A DNA stretch of 64,000 bases. It comes from Alloalcanivorax marinus. GTDB taxonomy: Bacteria; Pseudomonadota; Gammaproteobacteria; Pseudomonadales; Alcanivoracaceae. The notes beneath the pieces were generated by a model. The model did no database searches, had not been told where the DNA came from, and was given only the letters and a program-made list of their open reading frames with translations. Positions within the stretch are counted from its first letter, which is position 1, and every line of letters begins with the position of its first letter. Shown piece after piece: positions 49,680 to 57,197 of this stretch. The stretch is from positions 1 through 64,000 of the forward strand of contig NZ_JADDOL010000020.1 in the NCBI RefSeq assembly GCF_016906305.1. Reading direction: 5' to 3'. Made by a program: the position numbers and the translations under genes.

Positions 49680-50372
49680 GTGCAGAATCTGTCCGTGTTG
49701 CTGGTGGAAGACCATCGTCAGCTGGCTCAAACCGTGGTGGAATTCCTGGAACAGGAAGGCGCCATGGTGGATTACGCCAGTGACACCATGCTGGCCCGCT
49801 CGCTGGTCCAGGAACATCATTACGACATCCTGATCCTGGACGTCATGCTGCCCGGGGAGGACGGTTACACCTTTTGCCAGGCCCTGCGCAAGGAAATGGC
49901 CAAGGACATGCCGGTAATTTTCATGACCGCCCGCGATCAGCTTGACGATAAGCTGGAAGGTTTCGCCCGCGGCGGCGACGATTACATCGTCAAACCCTTC
50001 GCTCTGCCGGAGCTGGTGGCACGGGTGCGTGCCCTGGTTCGCCGGGAACGTCGTGAAGTGGCCGCCAATCTGCTCACGGTGGCCGACCTGGAACTGGATC
50101 CGGCCCGTCAGGAAGTGCGCCGCGACGGCCAATTATTGAAGCTTTCGCCCACCGCGTTTCGCATTTTACGAATTTTGATGCGCGAGTCTCCGAAGGTAGT
50201 CAGCCGTGAGCAACTCGAGCAGGAACTGTGGGGCGACCTGGTGCCGGACTCCGACGCCCTGCGTAGTCACTTGTATAACCTGAGAAAAGCCGTCGACAAG
50301 CCGTTCGATACCGCTTTATTGGAAACGCAGCCCGGCGTCGGTTTCAGCATTCGGCCGCCACGGGAAGACTGA
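49680..50372 (+). CDS. OmpR-family response regulator
   Basis: A 230-aa two-component regulator. Receiver domain (1-115): acidic pair E10/D11, phospho-acceptor Asp54 in LILDVMLPGEDGY, T83 in FMTARD, K105 in YIVKPFALPEL. Winged-helix DNA-binding domain (about 130-225): LSPTAFRILRILMRESPKVV, LRSHLYNLRKAVDKPF, LETQPGVGFSI. The start is the GTG at 49680 with AGGAGAGG upstream. It is followed by a GAF/GGDEF-like gene in the same direction, and its likely kinase lies convergently beyond that. Confidence 0.95.
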   Translation: MQNLSVLLVEDHRQLAQTVVEFLEQEGAMVDYASDTMLARSLVQEHHYDILILDVMLPGEDGYTFCQALRKEMAKDMPVIFMTARDQLDDKLEGFARGGDDYIVKPFALPELVARVRALVRRERREVAANLLTVADLELDPARQEVRRDGQLLKLSPTAFRILRILMRESPKVVSREQLEQELWGDLVPDSDALRSHLYNLRKAVDKPFDTALLETQPGVGFSIRPPRED

Positions 50373-50446
50373 GCGGGCCCCTTGCGGTGTGGCGTTCACG
50401 AGCACAGAATGATGCCCTCATTCACCGACCAAATACGATAACGAAT

Positions 50447-51325
50447 ATGAATTGGGGGAAAAGCCACTCCTTCTCGGAATTCGTCGATACCCAACTGCTG
50501 GATCTGCAATCACGGTTCGGCATGGCGATGTGGTTTCTGACGAGACAACGCGGTGAGGAATGGCTGCTTTTGAACGCCTGTGGCCAGGGCTACGACCTGG
50601 GACGCGGCGATATGCTGCGCTGGCGCGACAGCATTTGTCATCGCCGGGTCAGTGAACAGGGGCCACTGATCTGCCCGGACGTGGAGGGCGAGCCGCTTTA
50701 CAACGACGCGCCCATCACCCGCCGGCTTTCGATTCGTGCCTACATCGGCCTGCCGTTGCGCGACCAGAACGATCGCCTGTTCGGCACGCTGTGCGCCATG
50801 GACCCCGCGCCGCAACCCCTGCTTGACCAGAGTGATATCCGCGAGGCGCTGCGCCGCCAGAGTCACCTGTTGGAAACCGCCCTGATCTGGAATCTGGCCG
50901 GCCTGGACCAGCGCCGCATCGCCGAGTTTCTGGAAGAAGAAAGCCGTGATCCGGATACCGATTTACTGGATCGCATCGGCTGGGGCCGCATTCTCGACCA
51001 GGAGCGCCGGCGCTGCGAGGTTTACGGCCTGGAAGCGGTGGTACTGCGCCTGCACGGCGCCATGCTGTGCGCCGAGCAGCGCCAGATGGTGGCGGACTCC
51101 ATCGCCGCCATGATCCGCCACCAGGACATGGCCGCCTATCTGGGCCATGATCAATTCGCGGTGCTGCTTACCGAAAGCAATCTGGCTTACGCCGAAGAGG
51201 TCCGCCAGCGCATGCTGGATGCGCTCAACGCCAAAGGGGTACTGATGCGTTGCGACGCGGAATCCCTGTCCCTGATGCGCGGTCTGATGCAGCCACAAAT
51301 GCTGTTCGACGGCGCCATGCACTGA
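50447..51325 (+). CDS. GAF domain protein with degenerate GGDEF domain
   Basis: A 292-aa soluble protein. A GAF-type sensor domain (about residues 10-155: FGMAMWFLTRQRGEEWLLLN, SICHRRVSEQGPLICPDVEG, AYIGLPLRDQNDRLFGTLCA) is joined by a helix to a GGDEF-like fold (DPDTDLLDRIGWGRILDQER, then AAYLGHDQFAVLLTES). The signature GGDEF is replaced by GHDQF, so cyclase activity is unlikely; it may be a receptor or scaffold. I chose the ATG at 50447; a GTG at 50387 is possible. It sits between a response regulator and a convergent kinase and ends 9 bp from the kinase stop. Confidence 0.78.
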   Translation: MNWGKSHSFSEFVDTQLLDLQSRFGMAMWFLTRQRGEEWLLLNACGQGYDLGRGDMLRWRDSICHRRVSEQGPLICPDVEGEPLYNDAPITRRLSIRAYIGLPLRDQNDRLFGTLCAMDPAPQPLLDQSDIREALRRQSHLLETALIWNLAGLDQRRIAEFLEEESRDPDTDLLDRIGWGRILDQERRRCEVYGLEAVVLRLHGAMLCAEQRQMVADSIAAMIRHQDMAAYLGHDQFAVLLTESNLAYAEEVRQRMLDALNAKGVLMRCDAESLSLMRGLMQPQMLFDGAMH

Positions 51326-51334
51326 GCTTCGGCG

Positions 51335-52600
51335 TCAATCGCCGAAGCGAACCCGCACTTCGGTCCCCTTGCCCGGCTGGCTGGCCACATCCAGTGACCA
51401 CTGGAAGCGCTCACACAGACGCTGCACGATGGCCAGGCCCAGACCGTGCCCGCCTTCGCTGCTGGTGCCACGCTCGAACGGCTTGAGAAAACGGGCCAGT
51501 TCCTCGGCGTCCATACCGGCGCCGGTGTCCTCCACATGGATGGCGTTGTCGGCGACGACGATGGTGACGTGCCCGGAACCGCTGTAATTGATGGCGTTGC
51601 GCACCAGGTTGGTGAGCACGATATTAAGCACCGTCTCCGAAGCGTGCAGGGTCAGCAGCGCGGTCTGGCGCACCTGCAGACGGATCTGCTTGCGCTCCGC
51701 CAGTGGCTGTAGACGATCCAGCAAGTTCACCGCCACGTCGTTGACCACCAGCTCCTCTTCCTGCACCGGCTGCTGCTCGGTGCGCGCCAGCAACAGCAGG
51801 GTTTCCACCAGCGATTCCATATCGTCCACGGTGTCGCTCATGCGACCGATAATGGGCCGGTCGCCGACCTGCCGGGCCAGCAGTTCCAGGTTGGCCCGGA
51901 ATACCGCCAGGGGCGTGCGCAGTTCATGGCTGGCGTCACGGGTAAACTGCCGCTCCCGCTCGACGAACCGCAGCAGCCGGTCGGCGTAGGCGTCCAGCGC
52001 GGCCAGCAGCACGGCGGCCTCGCTGCCGGGCTCCGCTTCCACCGCTTCCAGATTCGGCCGGGCCTGGGAAGGGTCATCCACGTCGGTGTGGCGCAGAATT
52101 TCCGACAGCTTGACCAGCGGCGACACCAGCGCGCGGGATTTGCGCCAGCCCAGGAACGAGGTGAGATAAATCACCAGCAGCACGGCGGTGAGCGGCAGAA
52201 TACCGAACAGGAACGCCAGCACCGACACCCGCTGCTCGTCGAAAATCAAATACAGGCGGGCCTCACCGTGGTGTTCGATGTAGACAATGGGGTTTTCGCC
52301 GTCCAGATAAACCCGCTGATAGCCGTCCGGCAAATTGGCCAGCACCGGCGGCACCGGATCGTGGGTATCGGCGTCTTCCAGCAACCCGAGCAGGTGGCGG
52401 GTATTGGGGCGGGGAAAATCGTCGTCGCGATCGTGCAGGCTCCAATAATGCTCCGCCTCCTTGATCAGCGCTTCCTTGACCAACACCTGCTCGATGATCT
52501 GGGCGGTGGCCCAGACCCCGAACACCGTGGCCATGCTGATAAACAGAATCTGGATCAGGAAAACCCTGGTCAGACGGTGCTGAACGCCCTTTCTCGCCAT
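51335..52600 (-). CDS. Sensor histidine kinase
   Basis: A 421-aa membrane kinase: TM1 about 12-35 (VFLIQILFISMATVFGVWAT), a periplasmic domain about 36-125 (HYWSLHDRDDDFPRPNTRHL, LANLPDGYQRVYLDGENPIV), TM2 about 126-150, then HAMP-like and HisKA regions with the phospho-acceptor His at about 225 in TRDASHELRTPLAVF. The HATPase domain follows (LTNLVRNAINYSG N-box, DTGAGMDAEEL, GGHGLGLAIVQRL). The start is the ATG at 52600 with GAGAAGG close by. It is on the opposite strand to the response regulator but 35 bp after the methyltransferase gene, so it may be cotranscribed with the lipid cluster. Confidence 0.93.
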   Translation of the reverse strand: MARKGVQHRLTRVFLIQILFISMATVFGVWATAQIIEQVLVKEALIKEAEHYWSLHDRDDDFPRPNTRHLLGLLEDADTHDPVPPVLANLPDGYQRVYLDGENPIVYIEHHGEARLYLIFDEQRVSVLAFLFGILPLTAVLLVIYLTSFLGWRKSRALVSPLVKLSEILRHTDVDDPSQARPNLEAVEAEPGSEAAVLLAALDAYADRLLRFVERERQFTRDASHELRTPLAVFRANLELLARQVGDRPIIGRMSDTVDDMESLVETLLLLARTEQQPVQEEELVVNDVAVNLLDRLQPLAERKQIRLQVRQTALLTLHASETVLNIVLTNLVRNAINYSGSGHVTIVVADNAIHVEDTGAGMDAEELARFLKPFERGTSSEGGHGLGLAIVQRLCERFQWSLDVASQPGKGTEVRVRFGD

Positions 52601-52635
52601 GCCCTTCTCGGTATCCCCACTGCCCGCCGGCGGCT

Positions 52636-53649
52636 TCACGGATCGCGGCGAAACAGGTAGTGCCCCACGAACCATTCCTCGCCGTCACCATAATTGAACA
52701 GCTCGGCGCAGGCCATGAAAAACATGCGCCAGCGCTGCAGCCACAGCGCCCCTTCGCCGGCGCCATAGCCTTCGTCGAGCAGGGCCACCAGTTCGTCCCG
52801 GCGCCGGTCCGCGTTGTCCAGCCAGGCCTCCAGGGTGCGCCCGTAGTGACGGCCGTTGACCGCCCAGCGCTGCTCCTCCACCAGCGCGCCGGCGCAACGC
52901 GGCAGCCAGTCGTAGGCGGGCATCACCCCGCCGGTGAAGAAATAGCGCCCCATCCAGTTGCTGGCGCCTTCGGTCTCGAACAAATAGGTCAGCGAACGGT
53001 GGCAGAAAATGTGCACGAACAGCTTGCCGCACGGCTTCAGCCAGTCGTGCACGCGGCGCATCAGCTCGCTGTGGTTGCGCATGTGCTCGAACATCTCCAC
53101 GGACACCACCCGGTCGAAGCACTGGTCCGGCTGAAACCGGGCCACATCGGCGGTCAGCACGCGCAGGTTGGTGAGCCCCAGGCGCGCGGCCCGGGCGGTG
53201 ATCCAGGCGCGCTGGGTGGCGGAATTGCTGATCGAGGTGATGCGGCTGTCCGGGTATTGCTCGGCCATCCACAGGGACAGGGAGCCCCAGCCGCATCCCA
53301 GTTCAAGCACGTCCTGCCCATCATCCAGGCCGGCCCGCTCGCAGGTCAGCGCCAGCATCGATTTTTCCGCTTCGGCCAGGGTCGATGACGGGCCGTCCCA
53401 GTAGCCGCTGGAATATTTCAGGTGGGGACCGAGCACTTTCTCATAAAAGCGCGAATCCACCTCATAGTGCTGTTCGTTGGCTTCGTCCTGGGCCACCGCG
53501 ATGGGGCCCCGGGACAGCTCCTCCAGCAGCCGCGGCTGCTGGTCCCCGCGCCGTTCTTCCTGATGCAGGCGTTTACGCAGCAAACGATGAATGCCGGCGC
53601 GAATCAGCCGGTCCGGCAGCAGGCCGGACTCCGCCATACGAATGATCAT
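52636..53649 (-). CDS. Cyclopropane-fatty-acid-synthase-like SAM methyltransferase
   Basis: A 337-aa class I methyltransferase related to CFA synthase and coclaurine N-methyltransferase-like proteins. EQHYEVDSRFYEKVLGPHLK and YSSGYWDGPSSTLAEAEKSM precede the SAM-binding VLELGCGWGSLSLWMAE (about residues 114-130). VVSVEMFEHMRNHSELMRRV and VHIFCHRSLTYLFETEG follow. It is shorter than true Cfa (about 380-420 aa). With the DUF1295 and DUF2878 genes upstream (4-nt overlap) it resembles lipid-methylation clusters of the ChrR/sigma-E type in other proteobacteria. The probable substrate is an unsaturated acyl chain of phospholipids; the product is unknown. Confidence 0.88.
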   Translation of the reverse strand: MIIRMAESGLLPDRLIRAGIHRLLRKRLHQEERRGDQQPRLLEELSRGPIAVAQDEANEQHYEVDSRFYEKVLGPHLKYSSGYWDGPSSTLAEAEKSMLALTCERAGLDDGQDVLELGCGWGSLSLWMAEQYPDSRITSISNSATQRAWITARAARLGLTNLRVLTADVARFQPDQCFDRVVSVEMFEHMRNHSELMRRVHDWLKPCGKLFVHIFCHRSLTYLFETEGASNWMGRYFFTGGVMPAYDWLPRCAGALVEEQRWAVNGRHYGRTLEAWLDNADRRRDELVALLDEGYGAGEGALWLQRWRMFFMACAELFNYGDGEEWFVGHYLFRRDP

Positions 53650-54422
53650 TGACGCGGTCTCCAGGGGATAAAGGGGCTGGTGGTGCGTTGGTACTCGCGG
53701 TAATCGTCACCACGGGACTTGAGCGCCTGCTTCTCCGTATAGGGGATGCCGGTGACGAACCACAGGAACAGGAACATGGCCACCGGCAGCAGCCACAGCC
53801 AGGGCCAGTGCGGCGCCGTGGCGGCGGCGATCAGCGGATAGCTGAACCAGTGCAGCCACTCGAAGAAATAGTTGGGATGGCGGGAATAGCGCCACAGGCC
53901 TTCCCGGCAGGTCTTGCCCTTGCTGTCCGGGCGCGCCTTGAAGCGCGCCAGCTGCCGGTCCGCCAGGGCTTCGCCGACGATGGCCACCGCCCCCACCACC
54001 AGGCCCAGATTCACGAACAGGGGAATGAAATCCGGCTGCTGGCTGATCGCCCACATGGGCAGGGAGAACAGCCAGGCGAGACCGGCCTGCAACCAGAACA
54101 CCAGCAGAAACACCGGCTGGGCGGCGCCGCCCAGGCGTTCCCGCATGGCCGCGTAGCGACCGTCCTCGCTGCCCTCTCCGATCACGCGCTTGAGAATGTG
54201 GCTGCCCAGGCGCAGCGACCAGGCCAGCAACAGCACCCCGGCGATCAGGCGCGGCACGCTCTCGCCTTCGCCCACCAGCAGGTAAGCCAGGCCGGTGATG
54301 CCGGTGCCGAAGCTCCAGGCCACGTCCACGTAGCCGGCGTTCCCATTAAGCCATTGCACCGCCCAGGCCAGGCTGAACGCCATCAGCAGCAGTGCCAGGC
54401 TGAACCAGAGTATCTCAGGCAT
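53646..54422 (-). CDS. DUF1295 steroid-reductase-like membrane protein
   Basis: A 258-aa protein with six to seven membrane segments: MPEILWFSLALLLMAFSLAW, FGTGITGLAYLL, QPVFLLVFWLQAGLAWLFSL and others. The C-terminal half shows the steroid 5-alpha-reductase/ICMT-like cofactor motif GLWRYSRHPNYFFEWLHWFS and GIPYTEKQALKSRGDDYREY. The ATG at 54422 has AAGGAGG 9 nt upstream. It overlaps both neighbours (8 nt with DUF2878, 4 nt with the methyltransferase gene), so the three form one operon. Likely an NADPH-linked lipid reductase or a lipid-modifying partner. Confidence 0.9.
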   Translation of the reverse strand: MPEILWFSLALLLMAFSLAWAVQWLNGNAGYVDVAWSFGTGITGLAYLLVGEGESVPRLIAGVLLLAWSLRLGSHILKRVIGEGSEDGRYAAMRERLGGAAQPVFLLVFWLQAGLAWLFSLPMWAISQQPDFIPLFVNLGLVVGAVAIVGEALADRQLARFKARPDSKGKTCREGLWRYSRHPNYFFEWLHWFSYPLIAAATAPHWPWLWLLPVAMFLFLWFVTGIPYTEKQALKSRGDDYREYQRTTSPFIPWRPRQ

Positions 54423-54966
54423 AGTCGTGTACCTCCTTGTCCGAACCACGGGCCAATCGGCGGGCCGCGAACGCCAGTGCGGGCACCACCAGCGCCCAGA
54501 CCACGCAATAGGTCACCGCCAGCGGCCACCAGCCGTGGGGCGTGGTGGCCGCCCCCAGATGAATGCCGACGGTCACCGAAAAGACGCCGCCCACGCCACC
54601 GAACAGCGCCGCCAGCGCCAGCCTCGGCCGCAACCACGCCAGGCTGTAGTTGAAGCTCACCGCGAAGCCCAGCCACAGCGCCCAGATCCAGGCCGGGGCC
54701 AGCCAGCCCAGCGACCAGTCCTGGTAGCGGATCAGCCCGGAGGCCAGCCAGGCGGGCTCACACAGCAAACAGGCCACGGCGCCGGTGGCCAGCAGCGGCA
54801 GGTCCCGGCGCCAGGCCCGGTTAAGGGCCCACACCCCCGCCTGCATCACCACCAATACCATCAGTGCCCAGCCACCCCAACCCCGGGCGCCCCCGTAAAC
54901 GGCGACGAACCAGAGCAGTTGGAAACCCACGAAGTTGACCGCCAGCGCGGCGAATGATCGGTTCAT
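54415..54966 (-). CDS. DUF2878 membrane protein
   Basis: A 183-aa integral membrane protein with about five to six segments (FAALAVNFVGFQLLWFVAVY; WALMVLVVMQAGVWAL; LLATGAVACLLCEPAWLASG; WIWALWLGFAVSFNYSLAWL). The block PAWIWALWLGFA, then SLAWL and GGPxx-like FGGVGG, fits DUF2878. It is the first gene of the minus-strand lipid operon, divergent from the NTF2-like gene. Function is unknown; it co-occurs with the CFA-like gene in similar clusters. Confidence 0.85.
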   Translation of the reverse strand: MNRSFAALAVNFVGFQLLWFVAVYGGARGWGGWALMVLVVMQAGVWALNRAWRRDLPLLATGAVACLLCEPAWLASGLIRYQDWSLGWLAPAWIWALWLGFAVSFNYSLAWLRPRLALAALFGGVGGVFSVTVGIHLGAATTPHGWWPLAVTYCVVWALVVPALAFAARRLARGSDKEVHDYA

Positions 54967-55000
54967 GCGATGGAGCTTGGGCCCGCCACCGTCAAAGCCC

Positions 55001-55017
55001 TGTGAACCGGCTTCACA
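55001..55017. promoter_or_regulatory. Operator-like dyad in the divergent lipid promoter
   Basis: TGTGAACCGGCTTCACA: perfect 6-bp arms around CCGGC, followed by another half-site TTTCAC at 55022-55027. It lies in the 105-bp region between the divergent DUF2878 and NTF2-like genes and could control both. Confidence 0.65.
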
Positions 55018-55071
55018 GCGGTTTCACCACCCGGCGGCGACAGTAGCCGTCACGTCACAGGAAGCTCAGTC

Positions 55072-55653
55072 ATGGCCTATCCAACATTCTTGATTCGCGC
55101 GCTGCTCGCCCCCCTGGCGCTGACGCTGCTGCTGACCGGCTGCGCCAGCCGCGCCGCCGATCAGCAGCAGGGTTATTCGCACCTTTACGAGCAGGGTCTG
55201 CGGTCCCGGCAAGGCGCCAGCCCGGTCTCCGATCAGGCCCTGCAGCGGTTCATTGACCTGTATTCGCCCATCGACGCGGACTACATCGAGGCCCATCTGG
55301 ACGACGTGTACGCGCCGGACCTGTATTTCAACGACACCCTGGCCACCATTTACGACCGCGAAACGCTCAAGGCACACATGCTGAAGACCGCCGAGCGGCT
55401 CGATTACATGAACCTGGACGTGCAGCAGACCTGGCGGGACGGCGAGGACGTGTTTCTGCGCTGGATCATGGAGACCCATTTTTCAATCATGGGCAGTGAG
55501 CGCGAGGCACGGACCATCGGCATCTCCCAGCTGCGTTTCGACGACCAGGGTCGGGTCATTTTCCACCAGGATTTCTGGGACAGCAGCCAGGGCCTGGATC
55601 AGCATTTGCCGATTCTCGGCACGGTGACAAGATGGTTAAGAGAGCATCCCTGA
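55072..55653 (+). CDS. NTF2/SnoaL-like lipoprotein
   Basis: A 193-aa exported lipoprotein: signal FLIRALLAPLALTLLLTGC with lipobox LTGC (Cys24). The body is a SnoaL/NTF2-like cone fold: LQRFIDLYSPIDADYIEAHL, VYAPDLYFNDTLATIYDRET, FLRWIMETHFSIMG and FDDQGRVIFHQDFWDSSQGL. AGGAAG precedes the ATG. NTF2-like genes accompany CFA-like and chalcone-isomerase-like genes in related lipid clusters. The next gene overlaps it by 22 nt. It may bind a lipid or a lipid-derived ligand at the membrane; not established. Confidence 0.82.
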   Translation: MAYPTFLIRALLAPLALTLLLTGCASRAADQQQGYSHLYEQGLRSRQGASPVSDQALQRFIDLYSPIDADYIEAHLDDVYAPDLYFNDTLATIYDRETLKAHMLKTAERLDYMNLDVQQTWRDGEDVFLRWIMETHFSIMGSEREARTIGISQLRFDDQGRVIFHQDFWDSSQGLDQHLPILGTVTRWLREHP

Positions 55654-56144
55654 TCGCGCTGCTGGCCTGGACCGTACAGGCCGGCGCCACCGATTTCGAG
55701 GCCATGGCCCGCTGCTCCACCGGCGACGTCAAGGCGCTGAAAATCTTCGACGTGGGCCAGGCCTCGCTGTACCGGCAGGACTGCGCCGTCGACGACCCGC
55801 TGGCCCCGCCCCTGCGTCTGGCGTTCGGCTATAACCGGGAAGTGCCCGGCGATGCCTTCGCCAAGGCCGCTCGTAAAATGATCGAGCGTAACGTGGACGA
55901 AGCGCGCTTCCAGGCACTGCTGCCGCGCCTGGAAGCCTTCAACCAGCATTACCGCACCACCCGCGACGGCGACCGCTACACCCTGGACTACGACACCGAC
56001 GGCTCGCTGGTGCTGCGCCTCAACGGCGAACCCCTGGCCCGCGAAAAAGGCCGCGACTTTGCCCAGGCCTACTTCACCATCTGGTTCGGCGACCGGCCCT
56101 ATTCCGACGATCTCAAGGACGCGCTGCTGAATACCGGCGGCTGA
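55632..56144 (+). CDS. Chalcone-isomerase-like periplasmic protein
   Basis: A 170-aa exported protein with a short signal (MVKRASLIALLAWTVQAGAT). The body resembles the bacterial chalcone isomerase-like family: LKIFDVGQASLYRQDC, LRLAFGYNREVPGDAFAKAA, RYTLDYDTDGSLVLRLNGEP and FAQAYFTIWFGDRPYSDDLK. Fold relatives bind fatty acids. Its start overlaps the NTF2-like gene by 22 nt, so translation is coupled. Function is inferred only from cluster context. Confidence 0.83.
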   Translation: MVKRASLIALLAWTVQAGATDFEAMARCSTGDVKALKIFDVGQASLYRQDCAVDDPLAPPLRLAFGYNREVPGDAFAKAARKMIERNVDEARFQALLPRLEAFNQHYRTTRDGDRYTLDYDTDGSLVLRLNGEPLAREKGRDFAQAYFTIWFGDRPYSDDLKDALLNTGG

Positions 56145-56240
56145 GCCCTTGCGCCCACGGCGGCGACGCCGGATACTTCCCGCAAAACGTCCGCCAACGC
56201 GGACAAGAAGCCGAATAAGTATGATTTGTGGGGATTCGCC

Positions 56241-57005
56241 ATGGCCAGTGCACCGCAAGGGCACCTCAGCCAGACCAAGCCGGTGCTGAACCGGGACCGG
56301 TTCCATGCGTTGCGGCTGACCACTCTGTGCACCCTGATCGCCATGGTGGCCTCGCTGCTGCTGACCACCGTGGGCGTGCTGCTCACCGGCCAGCGGGACT
56401 GGCTGGCGGCCATCACCCTGGCCCTGCTGATTCCCCTGCTGCTGGCACCGGCCTTCTGTTACCCGGTATTCAGCCGGCTCTCGGCCCTGGCGCGGGAAAA
56501 CCGGCAGCTGCGCCGGCAGGCCCGGGAAGACCACCTGACCGGCCTGTTCAACCGGCCCCATCTGTTCAGCATGCTGGAGCGCGAACTGTCGCTCAGCCAG
56601 CGCCACGATTACGCGGTGTCCATTCTGCTGGTGGAGATCGTGGACTTCACCGACCTGCTCGACCGACACGGCCGGCGCCTCTCCGATCAGCTCCTGCGGC
56701 TGTTTTCCGAGCGCATTCGCGACAAGATCCGGGAAAGTGACCTGTTCGGCCGCATCGATGGCGCCCAGTTTCTGCTGGTGTTGCCGCATACCGACTACCA
56801 GGATGCCCAGCATATGGCCGAAGGGCTGCGCGCCCTGAGTGCCACCATCGAACTGCACCAGAACGAACAGGCGGTGGACTTCAGTATCCGGATCGGCGCC
56901 GCCTGCACCGAAAACAGCGGCCGCCAGCTCAACGCCCTGCTCAACGAGGCGGACTACGCCCTCTACCAGAACCGCAACGATCACCGCACTCAGGAAACCG
57001 CCTGA
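56241..57005 (+). CDS. Membrane GGDEF-like protein with degenerate active site
   Basis: A 254-aa protein with two membrane segments (LTTLCTLIAMVASLLLTTVG; WLAAITLALLIPLLLAPAFC), a short coiled linker (LARENRQLRRQAREDHLTGL) and a GGDEF-like domain (DHLTGLFNRPHLFSMLEREL, SILLVEIVDFTDLLDRHGRR, DLFGRIDGAQFLLVLPHTDY, NEADYALYQNRNDH). The signature loop reads RIDGAQF where active cyclases have RxGGDEF, so c-di-GMP synthesis is unlikely. I chose the ATG at 56241 with GGGGA upstream; a TTG at 56226 is possible. It lies 96 bp after the chalcone-isomerase-like gene. Confidence 0.87.
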   Translation: MASAPQGHLSQTKPVLNRDRFHALRLTTLCTLIAMVASLLLTTVGVLLTGQRDWLAAITLALLIPLLLAPAFCYPVFSRLSALARENRQLRRQAREDHLTGLFNRPHLFSMLERELSLSQRHDYAVSILLVEIVDFTDLLDRHGRRLSDQLLRLFSERIRDKIRESDLFGRIDGAQFLLVLPHTDYQDAQHMAEGLRALSATIELHQNEQAVDFSIRIGAACTENSGRQLNALLNEADYALYQNRNDHRTQETA

Positions 57006-57017
57006 CCCCCGCCGCGC

Positions 57018-57197
57018 GTCAGTCTTTTTTCTCATAAAAATAAATTACTTTTTTACAAAAAATTCTTTTTGTTGTTTTTGCCGACATCTCTTTGTAAATT
57101 TTTTATTAACCCCGCCACCGGCCATTTACAGTTCTGCCCCTTAAGGCAAAACTGCAGAAGCTGTTTTTCTGCCTACCAAGAAAACAAGGAAGGAGTT
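57018..57197 (+). promoter_or_regulatory. AT-rich promoter and structured leader of the ompA-like gene
   Basis: About 180 bp of strikingly AT-rich sequence with repeated T-runs (57028-57110) is followed by two stem-loops: CAGTTcTGCC-CCTTAA-GGCAaAACTG (57128-57153) and GCAGAA-loop-TTCTGC (57154-57172). It then ends in AAGGAAGGAG before the ATG. A long structured leader fits the stabilising 5' leaders known for ompA mRNAs. The exact promoter was not resolved. Confidence 0.6.
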
